Shown piece after piece: positions 54,156 through 61,565 of a DNA stretch of 64,000 nt (its first letter is position 1; every line of letters begins with the position of its first letter). The notes below the pieces were generated by a model. It searched no databases. It saw only the letters and a list, made by a program, of their open reading frames with translations, and had not been told where the DNA came from. Source of the DNA: Faecalibacterium sp. An122 (GTDB taxonomy: Bacteria; Bacillota; Clostridia; Oscillospirales; Ruminococcaceae); NCBI RefSeq assembly GCF_002160895.1, contig NZ_NFLL01000008.1, forward strand, positions 1 through 64,000, given 5' to 3'. The position numbers and the translations under genes are program-made.

Positions 54156-54734
54156 TTGCGCAAGATGAAGCACGGACTGGTCCTGCTGCTGGCAGTGCTG
54201 GCTCTTTTGGTGTTGAGCGGCTGTTCGCAGCCCAAACAGGTTGGGACGCGCAGCATGGCCGGCGTGGCGGATCTGATCGCCAATATGTCCGCCAAGACAG
54301 TGGTCACCAACGATGCCCCGCTGGACAGCGGCACCGCCGCTGCCGCCACCTATATGCTCAAGAGCCGCAGCGCCCCCGGCACCGGGGAGGACAACGGCAT
54401 TCTGGCGGATGCGATGCGGGAAGCCTCCGACACCAGCCGCTACAATGCCCTCAGCGCCCCCACCGAGAGCGGCGTGACCCGGATGTCCCGGCTGTTCATC
54501 TATCCTGGCGACTGGAGCGAGGACGAAGTGGCCCGGGCCATCGTGAATAAGATCGACGAAATGGCGGATGAATTGCTGAGTAGCTCCTGCTCCCGCCAGG
54601 TGGTGATCGACAGTTATTTCAACTATACATATACCTATTCGGTCAGCGTGCGCCAGGCGTTCAGCGATCAGGCGTCGGCCTGGGTGGTGGGAATCGGCAT
54701 CAACCAGACCGCAAAAGAGGAACATAAAACCTGA
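54156..54734 (+). CDS. tandem lipoprotein A, unknown family
   Basis: A 192-residue lipoprotein. TTG 54156 is 8 nt after AAGGGGG; ATG 54165 is the alternative. The signal ends in the lipobox LSGC (Cys23). The body has LFIYPGDWSEDEVARAIVNK (about 112-131) and a C-terminal strand region YFNYTYTYSVSV, then WVVGIGINQ. These two patterns recur in the next two genes (IYKGDYDTATVANKI and WVVGIQI in B; YTYTYTGEVAM in C), so the three are divergent tandem paralogues. I recognise no known family; a surface role is inferred from the lipobox. Confidence 0.8.
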   Translation: MRKMKHGLVLLLAVLALLVLSGCSQPKQVGTRSMAGVADLIANMSAKTVVTNDAPLDSGTAAAATYMLKSRSAPGTGEDNGILADAMREASDTSRYNALSAPTESGVTRMSRLFIYPGDWSEDEVARAIVNKIDEMADELLSSSCSRQVVIDSYFNYTYTYSVSVRQAFSDQASAWVVGIGINQTAKEEHKT

Positions 54735-54795
54735 TTTACGATAAAAATTTACAATAAAAAAGCAGTAAAAATATTTGAGTTTTGGGTGAAATATC

Positions 54796-54890
54796 ATCCC
54801 ACCAAAGTTGGGAAACAGAACCCCAACTTTGAAAACAAAAGCTCGAATGCCCACAAGCGCACCTGCCGAAAGGCAAGGGCGCTTGTTTTT
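54796..54890 (+). terminator. hairpin and terminator after lipoprotein A
   Basis: A 10-bp stem CAAAGTTGGG/CCCAACTTTG (about 54798-54825) is followed by a proper terminator, ACAAGCGC (54853-54860) with GCGCTTGT (54879-54886) and a T run. The 337-bp gap is otherwise AT-rich with the next promoter. Confidence 0.8.
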
Positions 54891-54938
54891 ATTAAATGTA
54901 AATTTTTTTAGAAGAACTCTTGGCGAAAAATGGTACGA

Positions 54939-54967
54939 TTGACAAATCGCGGAAGTTGTACTATTAT
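54939..54967 (+). promoter_or_regulatory. promoter of lipoprotein B
   Basis: TTGACA (54939-54944), 17 bp, TATTAT (54962-54967). The 105-nt leader is AT-rich and ends in AAGGAGGTAAAGG. Confidence 0.85.
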
Positions 54968-55071
54968 ATGACTAGACGGGGTAGGGGCCGTCCTTATCCC
55001 GCAAAGGTCCAAGACTCAAAACAGGTAACCCCAGGCAAAATTTTACTTCTTTAGAAGGAGGTAAAGGTCCA

Positions 55072-55686
55072 ATGAAACTCAAGCGCATTCTTTCCCTGGC
55101 GCTGTCCGGCGTCCTGGCAGTCAGCATGCTGACTGCTTGCGGCTTCGGCGGCAATGCAGACAAGCTGCCCGGCAAAAACGAGGTGACTCCGGTCTCGATG
55201 ACTCTTGCTGTGAATAGTGCTATTAACAGCAAGCCGAAGTTTGAGAGCGACAACACCCTGTCCAAGGCTGTGCAGTCTGCTGCAAGCACTCTGACTGCTA
55301 ATCAGGTGAAGACGGTTGACACGATCGCTCCGCAGGCTATCCTTGACATGGTGCGTCAGATGACCTATACGAGCGCAAAGGGTGAGCTGGACAATCCTGC
55401 AGCATGGAGCGCATTTAACAGCGATGCAAGTTTCTCCACTGTCCGCATTTACAAGGGCGACTATGACACTGCCACGGTCGCCAACAAGATCAAGACGGAT
55501 GTCGTCGATAAGATTGCTCTGACCAGCGACAAGGCAACCAAGGGCAACGACTTTACTTGCGATTATGACTGCTATGTTGCAGGCTGCAAGGTTACCGTTG
55601 CTGAGGCCGCTGCTGATGGTTCGGACGTGACGGTCTGGGTCGTAGGCATTCAGATTGACCGTGATGCGAAAGCTGTGAAATCTTAA
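55072..55686 (+). CDS. tandem lipoprotein B, unknown family
   Basis: A 204-residue lipoprotein behind AGAAGGAGG. Its signal peptide, MKLKRILSLALSGVLAVSML with lipobox LTAC, is nearly the same as that of protein C. The body keeps VRIYKGDYDTATVANKIKTD (about 123-142) and ends in VTVWVVGIQIDRD, matching protein A. Codons use more T-ending forms (GCT, GTT, ACT) than the neighbourhood. Its own promoter and three tandem downstream hairpins make it an independent unit. Function unknown. Confidence 0.85.
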   Translation: MKLKRILSLALSGVLAVSMLTACGFGGNADKLPGKNEVTPVSMTLAVNSAINSKPKFESDNTLSKAVQSAASTLTANQVKTVDTIAPQAILDMVRQMTYTSAKGELDNPAAWSAFNSDASFSTVRIYKGDYDTATVANKIKTDVVDKIALTSDKATKGNDFTCDYDCYVAGCKVTVAEAAADGSDVTVWVVGIQIDRDAKAVKS

Positions 55687-55726
55687 TCGTTGATCCTCAA
55701 TGACCCTATTTCCTTTTCGTGAGGAG

Positions 55727-55855
55727 AAAGCCCCTGACGGTGCGACGTTGGGGGCTTTTTAGTGTCAAAGAGACAGAGAAAGTCTCTTTTGTTTCATAGC
55801 CTAAACAAAAATCCACTGCATGGGAATACCCTGTGCGGTGGATTTTTGTTTTTGA
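55727..55855 (+). terminator. three tandem terminator hairpins after lipoprotein B
   Basis: First, AAAGCCCC with GGGGCTTT and T5 (55727-55760). Second, AAAGAGAC with GTCTCTTT (55767-55790). Third, a long stem AAAAATCCAC with GTGGATTTTT (about 55806-55854). This much termination suggests heavy transcription. Beyond it lies an inverted repeat TTTATC-AACGTA/TACGTT-GGATAAA (about 55921-55947). Confidence 0.85.
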
Positions 55856-55989
55856 TCCATCGCACTTATTTTGCGTCCCAAAAATGCGAAACGATGGAAG
55901 ATTCTGGGTGAAAGACCAAAATTTATCAACGTATTTACGTTGGATAAATGCTAAATTTCCCGTTTTTCTCACCTTTTGCCAGTTCTGCC

Positions 55990-56019
55990 TTGACAAAGGA
56001 AACTCTGTTGTGTTAAACT
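55990..56019 (+). promoter_or_regulatory. promoter of lipoprotein C
   Basis: TTGACA (55990-55995), 18 bp, TAAACT (56014-56019). Confidence 0.75.
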
Positions 56020-56101
56020 ATGCTCAAGGAACGGGGATGGTGACCTGTTCCCCAAATGTTTTGGTGCGAGTTACAAACAACAACAAGGAGGAAATTTCCA
56101 A

Positions 56102-56707
56102 ATGAAACTGAATAAGGTTCTGGCTCTGGCTCTGTCCGGCGTTATGGCTGTCAGCATGCTGGCTGGCTGCTCGACCAACGGCAACAAGGACGACAACAAG
56201 GACGAGCAGGTTCCTGTTGCTGACACTTCTATTGCTGGCATTCTGAACGATGAGCTGAAGGATGAGAAGATTGATGCTGTTTCTTTCCAGTATAGCACCG
56301 ATCTGCAGGATGCTGTTGAGCAGGTTCTGCGCGTTAATGGTGGCCTGAAGAGCACTACTCAGGGCGACGATATCAGCAAGGACATCGTTACCTATCAGGA
56401 GTACAGCCGTGAGGTCTTTGGGTCTCTGGGTAGCAAGGCTGGCAGCCCGGTCGTTGGCACTAAGGTTGCTGTGAAGACTCAGGTCAATGCTACTGGTAAG
56501 ACTGCCGAAGCAGTGAAGAAGGAAATGGCTCAGGCTATTGCTGATCTGGTTAAGGGTCTGGAGACTGAGGAAGAGGTTGGCAACCTGAAGTACACCTACA
56601 CCTATACTGGTGAAGTTGCTATGGTTACTGCCGAGGATAATGATATGCCTGTCTACCTCGTCACCGCAGTTGTCACTTGCAAGACTTCTGCTCCTGTCGA
56701 GAAGTAA
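56102..56707 (+). CDS. tandem lipoprotein C, unknown family, highly expressed codon style
   Basis: A 201-residue lipoprotein behind AAGGAGGAAATTTCC. The signal MKLNKVLALALSGVMAVSML with lipobox LAGC (Cys22) is almost the same as in B. The mature part begins with a charged, Asn/Asp/Lys-rich linker. The C-terminus has LKYTYTYTGEVAMVTAED and VYLVTAVVT, matching the strand pattern of A and B. Codons are strongly biased to GCT, GTT, GGT and CTG, like the ribosomal genes here, suggesting abundant protein. Function unknown; a secreted substrate or surface binder is only a guess. Confidence 0.85.
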   Translation: MKLNKVLALALSGVMAVSMLAGCSTNGNKDDNKDEQVPVADTSIAGILNDELKDEKIDAVSFQYSTDLQDAVEQVLRVNGGLKSTTQGDDISKDIVTYQEYSREVFGSLGSKAGSPVVGTKVAVKTQVNATGKTAEAVKKEMAQAIADLVKGLETEEEVGNLKYTYTYTGEVAMVTAEDNDMPVYLVTAVVTCKTSAPVEK

Positions 56708-56825
56708 TTTTATAACTAGCTAGGCTATCGTAACTCGTTTACACACTGATTATCGTATGATACAGTCCGTGCGGGGCGCGTGCAGCTGTCGTACCTTTCT
56801 ACGAGGTGACCGCATAACCGCACAA

Positions 56826-56845
56826 TATACGAAGCGCTTCGTATA
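56826..56845. repeat. perfect 20-bp palindrome
   Basis: TATACGAAGCGCTTCGTATA reads the same on both strands. A second small palindrome TACAAA-TTA-TTTGTA follows near 56859-56873. The region 56708-56925 after lipoprotein C has several such inverted repeats and no reading frame; it may be a structured 3' region or a small RNA. Confidence 0.6.
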
Positions 56846-56924
56846 GCACCAAAGGTTTATTACAAATTATTTGTAGTTTGCCGCACCAAAAAAGAACCAG
56901 CTGGGTGTGCAGACCCAGTTTTCC

Positions 56925-56955
56925 GGGGGCGGGCCGCAAGGCCCGCCCCCTTTTT
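56925..56955 (+). terminator. very strong terminator
   Basis: GGGGGCGGGCC (56925-56935), loop GCAA, GGCCCGCCCCC (56940-56950), then TTTTT. A weaker stem CTGGGT/ACCCAG and TTTT precede it. Confidence 0.93.
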
Positions 56956-56988
56956 GGTTTGCAGGGGAGGCCGGCTGCCAGCTTGTGA

Positions 56989-57017
56989 TTGATTTTTCGG
57001 GCCGGACATGGTACACT
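56989..57017 (+). promoter_or_regulatory. promoter of mraY
   Basis: TTGATT (56989-56994), 17 bp, TACACT (57012-57017), about 50 bp before ATG 57068. Confidence 0.7.
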
Positions 57018-57067
57018 TCCTCTGTAGAGAGTACAAGGAATGCAAAAACAGAAATGAGGAAGCTATC

Positions 57068-58027
57068 ATGGTTACAATATTGTTGTCCACCATTGGCCAG
57101 CGGGGTGTGGATGCGCTGGCGTTTGTGCTGGCGTTTGTCCTGACGGCCCTGCTGACCAGTCTGTTCCGCAGCCGGCTGCCCCAGGACCATGGCCGCGCGT
57201 TTGCGGTGGATGGCGCGCTGTCCAAGGGCAAGGCCCGGGGCGCGGGATTGATTTTTGTGCTGTGCATCGTGCTGGTGGCCCTGGCGTTTATGCCGTTCCA
57301 CCTGGAGACGGTCATTTATATGGTCCTGCTCATTGCATCGATGCTGTCGGGGTATCTGGACGATGCCTCGGACACCGCGTGGAACGAGTACAAAAAAGGC
57401 CTGATTGATTTTGTGATTGCGGCGGTGGCCGGCGTCACCTATCTCAACTTCAACGGCTGCGGAGTCCGGTTTTTGAGCTGGTATTTTGTGCTGCCGTACC
57501 CGGTGTACCTGCTGCTGATCATTATCCTGATCTGGGCCAGCATCAATGTGGTGAACTGCACCGACGGCGTGGACGGCCTGTCCGCCAGCCTGGCGGTGGT
57601 GAGCATGGGCACCTTTGCCATGCTGTACGGCGAGTATCTGGGCAGCTACGTCACCGCCACGGTGGCGTTTGTGGGCGCTCTGCTGGCCTATCTGTGGTCC
57701 AACGCCAAGCCCTCCACCGTCCTGATGGGCGACGCGGGCAGCCGCGCCATGGGCTTTTTCCTGGCGGTTCTGGCCCTCAAGTCGGGACATCCCTTTGCCT
57801 TCCTGCTGGCGGCGATGGTGTTTATCCTGGACGGCAGCCTGGGCATCATTAAAATCAGCCTCAAGCGTTTCCTGCACATCAGCGTGCTGAAAAACACCCT
57901 GACCCCCCTTCACGACCACGCCCGCAAGCGGCTGGGCTGGAGCGACGAACAGGTGGTCATCCGTTGGGTGATCGTCCAGTGCGTGGCGTCGGCGGTGCTG
58001 ACGGTGCTGGCAGGCTTCGGCGCATAA
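57068..58027 (+). CDS. mraY: phospho-N-acetylmuramoyl-pentapeptide transferase-type enzyme
   Basis: A 319-residue polytopic membrane enzyme of the MraY/WecA family, which makes lipid I from UDP-MurNAc-pentapeptide and undecaprenyl phosphate. Catalytic residues are visible: the DD pair in SGYLDDASDT (98-99), the Asn and Asp in NCTDGVDGLSAS (163 and 166), and GDAGSRAMGF. The MraY histidine triad (HHH) reads LHDHARKRLGW. It is outside a dcw cluster, which leaves some room for a WecA-like role, but GAGLIF and the overall plan favour MraY. ATG 57068 follows GAGGAAGC. Confidence 0.85.
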   Translation: MVTILLSTIGQRGVDALAFVLAFVLTALLTSLFRSRLPQDHGRAFAVDGALSKGKARGAGLIFVLCIVLVALAFMPFHLETVIYMVLLIASMLSGYLDDASDTAWNEYKKGLIDFVIAAVAGVTYLNFNGCGVRFLSWYFVLPYPVYLLLIIILIWASINVVNCTDGVDGLSASLAVVSMGTFAMLYGEYLGSYVTATVAFVGALLAYLWSNAKPSTVLMGDAGSRAMGFFLAVLALKSGHPFAFLLAAMVFILDGSLGIIKISLKRFLHISVLKNTLTPLHDHARKRLGWSDEQVVIRWVIVQCVASAVLTVLAGFGA

Positions 58028-58037
58028 TGTTTTTACG

Positions 58038-58065
58038 GCCCCGCTGTGATAGGCGGGGCTGTTTT
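58038..58065 (+). terminator. terminator after mraY
   Basis: GCCCCGC (58038-58044) pairs with GCGGGGC (58053-58059), then TGTTTT. Confidence 0.82.
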
Positions 58066-58082
58066 GTATCCCGCCCGGCGTG

Positions 58083-58133
58083 TTGACAAGTACACTTGTC
58101 TGTGTTATACTGAAAATGCAAATAAAACTTGTC
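58083..58133 (+). promoter_or_regulatory. promoter with GACAAGT-N2-ACTTGTC operator, copy 2
   Basis: TTGACA (58083-58088), 17 bp, TATACT (58106-58111). The palindrome GACAAGT-AC-ACTTGTC (58085-58100) overlaps the -35, and a half-site ACTTGTC lies at 58127-58133. Spacing between palindrome and half-site is 42 bp, the same as in copy 1 at 2333-2383. Confidence 0.85.
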
Positions 58134-58154
58134 AAACCCGAGGGAGGCGGTTCC

Positions 58155-58481
58155 ATGAAAAAGGAAGAAATCCTGCGCAGAGCCCGGCAGGAGGGCGACG
58201 GCGAATACGAGGAGCGAATCCAGGGCCAGATCATGACCCGCAGCGCCCTGGTTGTGGTGGGGCTGTGCGCGGCCTTCTGGCTGGTGCGGGCGGGCCGCGC
58301 CTGGGCTGCAGGCGAGGCGCTGGCCCAGGTGTGGGACTATCCGGCCATTGCCACGGGATATGCGGCCTTTGTCCATCTTTGGATGTACAAGCGGCTGGAC
58401 CAGCGGGTCAACCTGGTGAGCGGGCTGTGCTGCCTGCTGGCGTTTGTGATCTTTTCGGTGCAGTTTTGGCTGCACCTGTGA
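58155..58481 (+). CDS. small membrane protein, DUF6442-like (paralogue of 2406-2720)
   Basis: A 108-residue protein behind GAGGGAGGCGG. The N-terminus MKKEEILRRARQEG matches the 2.4-kb paralogue, then about three hydrophobic segments follow (near residues 31-48, 60-75 and 87-106). It lies 12 bp ahead of an HTH gene and shares its operator with the first locus. Function unknown; probably part of a repressor-controlled small membrane-protein module. Confidence 0.78.
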   Translation: MKKEEILRRARQEGDGEYEERIQGQIMTRSALVVVGLCAAFWLVRAGRAWAAGEALAQVWDYPAIATGYAAFVHLWMYKRLDQRVNLVSGLCCLLAFVIFSVQFWLHL

Positions 58482-58493
58482 GGGAGGCGGCGT

Positions 58494-58706
58494 ATGAATT
58501 CGGAACTGGTTTTGAAAAACCGGCTCAAAGAGGCGCGGGCGGCGGCGGGGCTGTCCCAGGCGCAGCTGGCGGCGATGGTGGGCGTCTCACGCAACACCAT
58601 CAGCTCGATTGAGACGGGGCAGTTTAACCCCACCGCCAAGCTGGCGCTGATTCTGTGCATCGCGCTGGACAAAAAGTTTGAGGAGCTGTTTTATTTCGAG
58701 GACTGA
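58494..58706 (+). CDS. XRE/Cro-type HTH regulator of the DUF6442 module
   Basis: A 70-residue minimal HTH protein: GLSQAQLAAMVGVSRNTISS (about residues 19-38) and a short C-terminal helix ending EELFYFED. It is close in size and ending to the regulator at 1050-1244 (VDEVFFLDE). It starts 12 bp after the DUF6442-like gene behind GAGGGAGGCGG. It is the best candidate to bind the GACAAGT palindromes at both loci. Confidence 0.9.
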   Translation: MNSELVLKNRLKEARAAAGLSQAQLAAMVGVSRNTISSIETGQFNPTAKLALILCIALDKKFEELFYFED

Positions 58707-58737
58707 GGCCCGAAACGGCAAAGAGGAGGCGGAGCCA

Positions 58738-59313
58738 ATGACCCTAGACGAGGCCAAGAAAGCCCAGCGCCAGCAGGGGATTGCGGCGCGGCGGGCGCTG
58801 GACCCCTCAACGCGGCAAGCCGCCGATGCGGCCATCTGTGCCCGCATCGCGTCCCTGCCGGCCTGGCAGGCCGCAAAACGGGTGCTGGGGTATGCCGCTT
58901 TCGGCGGGGAGCCGGACCTGTCGGCCCTGCTGGAGGGCCCGGAAGGCCGCCTGCACGGGGCAGCCTGGCCGGTGTGCGGCCCGGACTGCACCATGACCGC
59001 CGCCCGGCCCCACCCGGAAAAGGGCTGGGAGACGGGGGCATATGGCATCCGTGCGCCGGTGCTGGAACGGGCGGAGATCTTCCCGCCCGAGACCCTGGAC
59101 CTGGTTCTGGTGCCCTGTACCGCCTTTGATGAGGCCTGCCGGCGGGTGGGCATGGGCAAAGGCTACTATGACCGGTATCTTCCCCGGTGCACCGGCGCGG
59201 CGGTGTACGGGGTGGCCTATGAGGTACAAAAAGTGGAGGCGGCCGCCGCGGGGCCGCTGGACATCCGTCTGGATGGCGTCATCACCGAGAGGGGGATTTA
59301 CAGATGGAAATGA
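58738..59313 (+). CDS. 5-formyltetrahydrofolate cyclo-ligase
   Basis: A 191-residue enzyme that converts 5-formyl-THF to 5,10-methenyl-THF with ATP. The substrate/Mg site GMGKGYYDRYLP (about residues 137-148) and the N-terminal RRALDPSTRQAAD basic helix are typical. ATG 58738 follows AAGAGGAGGCGGAGCC. It overlaps fchA by 10 bp, beginning a one-carbon operon. Confidence 0.93.
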   Translation: MTLDEAKKAQRQQGIAARRALDPSTRQAADAAICARIASLPAWQAAKRVLGYAAFGGEPDLSALLEGPEGRLHGAAWPVCGPDCTMTAARPHPEKGWETGAYGIRAPVLERAEIFPPETLDLVLVPCTAFDEACRRVGMGKGYYDRYLPRCTGAAVYGVAYEVQKVEAAAAGPLDIRLDGVITERGIYRWK

Positions 59314-59927
59314 TGCACAAAAGCTGTGAGCAGTTTTTGGAGGAACTGGCCTCCAAAGCGGCGGTACCGGGGGGCGGCGGCGGGTCGGCCCTGGTGGGCG
59401 CCGTGGGCACGGCCCTGGGGAACATGGTGGGCTGCCTGACGGTGGGCAAAAAGAAATATGCCGCCGTGGAGCCGGACATCCTGGCCCTGAATGAGAAGGC
59501 CGCCGCCCTGCGGGCCCGGCTGGAAGGGCTGGTGGAGGCGGACGCCGAGGCCTTTGCGCCCCTGGCCAAGGCCTATTCCATCCCCAAAGAGGACCCCGCC
59601 CGGGCCGAAATCATGGCGGCCGCCCTGGAAAAGGCCGCCGCTGTGCCCCTGGAAATCATGGAGTGCTGCTGTGAGGCCATCGCCCTGCTGGAAGAATACG
59701 AGGCCAAGGGCAGCGTGCTGGCGGTGTCGGATGCAGGATGCGGGGCGGTGTTCTGCCGGGCGGCGCTGGAAGGCGCCGGGCTGAACGTCAGCGTCAACAC
59801 CCGCCTGATGGCCGACCGGGCCCGGGCGGAAGAGCTGGACGCCCGTGTGGCGGCCCTGCTGAAGGAATATGTACCGCGGGCCGAGGCGGTTTACGCCAAG
59901 GTTTGCGCACGACTGGGAGGAAATTGA
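59304..59927 (+). CDS. fchA: methenyltetrahydrofolate cyclohydrolase (FchA/cyclodeaminase family)
   Basis: A 207-residue all-helical protein. It matches the formiminotransferase-cyclodeaminase family: EQFLEELASKAAVPGGGGGS near the N-terminus and GNMVGCLTVGKKKY follow the usual order. In anaerobes such stand-alone proteins interconvert methenyl- and formyl-THF or deaminate formimino-THF. Translation is coupled to the genes on both sides. Confidence 0.9.
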   Translation: MEMMHKSCEQFLEELASKAAVPGGGGGSALVGAVGTALGNMVGCLTVGKKKYAAVEPDILALNEKAAALRARLEGLVEADAEAFAPLAKAYSIPKEDPARAEIMAAALEKAAAVPLEIMECCCEAIALLEEYEAKGSVLAVSDAGCGAVFCRAALEGAGLNVSVNTRLMADRARAEELDARVAALLKEYVPRAEAVYAKVCARLGGN

Positions 59928-59929
59928 CC

Positions 59930-60781
59930 ATGGCAACGCTTTTGAAAGGCGCGCAGGCCGCTGCCGCCCTGAACGAAAAGACGGCGGCCCGTGTGGCGGC
60001 CCTGGCGGAAAAAGGGATTGTGCCCACCCTGGCGGTGGTGCGGATGGGCGAGCGGGAGGACGATCTGTCCTATGAACGGGGCGTGATGAACCGCTGCGCC
60101 AAGCTGGGCATCGCGGTGAAGCCCTATCTGCTGGCGGCGGACGCCCCGCAGGCGGCGCTGATGGCGGTGCTGGAGGAAATCAACGTGGACGCCGGCGTCC
60201 ACGGCTGCCTGATTTTCCGGCCGCTGCCCGCCCAGATCGACGACAAGGCGGTCCGGGCTGCCCTGGCCCCCGAAAAGGATGTGGACGGTATCACCGACGC
60301 CTCTCTGGCGGGAGTGTTTACCGGCAGCGGGGTGGGCTATGCCCCCTGTACGGCCCAGGCCTGTGTGGATATTCTGGACCATTACGGCATCCCCCTGGAA
60401 GGCAAACGGGTCACTGTGGTGGGCCGCAGCCTGGTGGTGGGCAAACCGGCCACCATGCTGCTGGACCGCAAAAACGCCACCGTGACCATGTGCAATTCCC
60501 GCACCAAAGACCTGCCCCAGCTCTGCCGCCAGGCGGACATCCTGGTGGTGGCCATGGGCAAGCGCGGCGCCATCGGCGGGGACTGCATCGCCCCGGGCCA
60601 GGTGGTGGTGGATGTGGGTATCCACACCGATGAGGACGGCAAGCTGTGCGGTGACGTCCGCTTTGCGGAGGCCGAGCCGGTGGCCAGTGCCATCACCCCG
60701 GTGCCGGGAGGCGTGGGCGCCATGACCACCTCGGTGCTGGCCGCCCATGTGGTAGATGCTTCCGAGAAGGCTGCACAGTAA
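59930..60781 (+). CDS. folD: methylene-THF dehydrogenase / methenyl-THF cyclohydrolase
   Basis: A 283-residue bifunctional enzyme. It has DVDGITDASLA, the NADP-binding VVGRSLVVGKPATMLL (about residues 160-175) and the C-terminal TPVPGGVGAMTTSVLAAHVV. ATG 59930 follows GGGAGGAAATTGACC. In the N-terminal half the usual Y-x-x-x-K motif appears as DLSYERGVMNRC, with Tyr kept but the Lys replaced (the family usually has S-x-x-Y-x-x-x-K). The reading frame is otherwise complete. Confidence 0.93.
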   Translation: MATLLKGAQAAAALNEKTAARVAALAEKGIVPTLAVVRMGEREDDLSYERGVMNRCAKLGIAVKPYLLAADAPQAALMAVLEEINVDAGVHGCLIFRPLPAQIDDKAVRAALAPEKDVDGITDASLAGVFTGSGVGYAPCTAQACVDILDHYGIPLEGKRVTVVGRSLVVGKPATMLLDRKNATVTMCNSRTKDLPQLCRQADILVVAMGKRGAIGGDCIAPGQVVVDVGIHTDEDGKLCGDVRFAEAEPVASAITPVPGGVGAMTTSVLAAHVVDASEKAAQ

Positions 60782-60866
60782 TCCGCAAAAACCCGCATAG
60801 ACCTTGATCTGCCAACTGAAAAATCCTGCGTTGCTGCCCAAAAGCTAAGGTCTGAGGTGAACACAT

Positions 60867-61094
60867 ATGAAGATACCGTTTCAGATGGCTCTGTTCAAAG
60901 CGGTTTTTGTAGTGGGTGTGCTGGTGGTATGTGCTCTTTGGGCCTTTGAACGTTTTATCAGCGGCGCGGTCCTTCTGAGCCTTTTGTTTGTATTTGATTT
61001 CGCTTTCCGGCGGTGCCCCTTTTGCGGCAAGCATTTTTCCATTCAATGGAGTAAGCTGGAACGATGTCCTTTTTGCGGAAAATCCTTGAAGTAG
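60867..61094 (+). CDS. 75-residue membrane protein with a zinc ribbon
   Basis: A small protein with two hydrophobic segments (about residues 8-26 and 33-47) followed by RRCPFCGKHF and, 17 residues on, RCPFCGKSL: two CPxCG knuckles that form a zinc ribbon on the inner face. The DNA is clearly AT-richer than the folate genes before it, suggesting a separate origin. Ribosome site GAGGTGAACACAT. A terminator follows. Function unknown. Confidence 0.75.
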   Translation: MKIPFQMALFKAVFVVGVLVVCALWAFERFISGAVLLSLLFVFDFAFRRCPFCGKHFSIQWSKLERCPFCGKSLK

Positions 61095-61118
61095 AAAACA
61101 GGAAATGAGTTACTGAAA

Positions 61119-61155
61119 TAAAAACCCCCGCTCCCATGGAAGGAGCGGGGATTTT
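61119..61155 (+). terminator. terminator after the zinc-ribbon gene
   Basis: AAAACCCCCGCTCC pairs with GGAGCGGGGATTTT around CATGGAA. Confidence 0.88.
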
Positions 61156-61179
61156 GTGCTTTTTAGATCATAAGACTTC

Positions 61180-61560
61180 GCATCGTACCGGGCCGCAGGC
61201 CCAAACGTAACGAGCGAGCGGGACGGCTGTCCTCTTGCGGTTCCCTAAATTTTCGGCGCATTGGATGAGCCGAAAATTTAGACCGCTGCGCCACTCACGG
61301 CTCCCTGTTTCGTCCACCGGACGCGGTCGCCGTTCGTGCCTCTTGCGCTTAGCCAATTTTCCCGGCGGACATGAATGTCCTTGTGAAAATTGGAGCGCTG
61401 CGTCAGCGGCGGCTCCCTGTTTCATCCACTGGATGCGGTCGCCGCCGCTGCCTTGCATCGTACCGGGCCGCAGGCCCAAACGTAACGAGCGAGCCGGAGC
61501 GTAAAGGTCCCGCGGAACTGTCGGAGACCCGGAAACTTTATGGTACCCAGTAAAAAGTTT
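61180..61560. repeat. composite intergenic repeat (direct plus inverted units)
   Basis: A 39-bp sequence starting GCATCGTACCGGGCCGCAGG occurs at 61180-61218 and exactly again at 61455-61493. Between them a 34-bp unit, GGCTCCCTGTTTCGTCCACC..., appears at 61299-61332 and with three changes at 61410-61443. Each is preceded by an AT-rich inverted repeat, AAATTTTCGGC/GCCGAAAATTT (61247-61280) and CCAATTTTC/GAAAATTGG (61353-61392). No reading frame makes sense. It looks like a genome-wide palindromic repeat cluster next to the pdp gene end. Confidence 0.8.
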
Positions 61561-61565
61561 TTTGC

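Noticed and set aside
56826-56845. Palindrome resembling the arms of loxP-type sites
   Set aside because: The arms are joined without an asymmetric spacer and no tyrosine recombinase gene is near; the likeness is chance.
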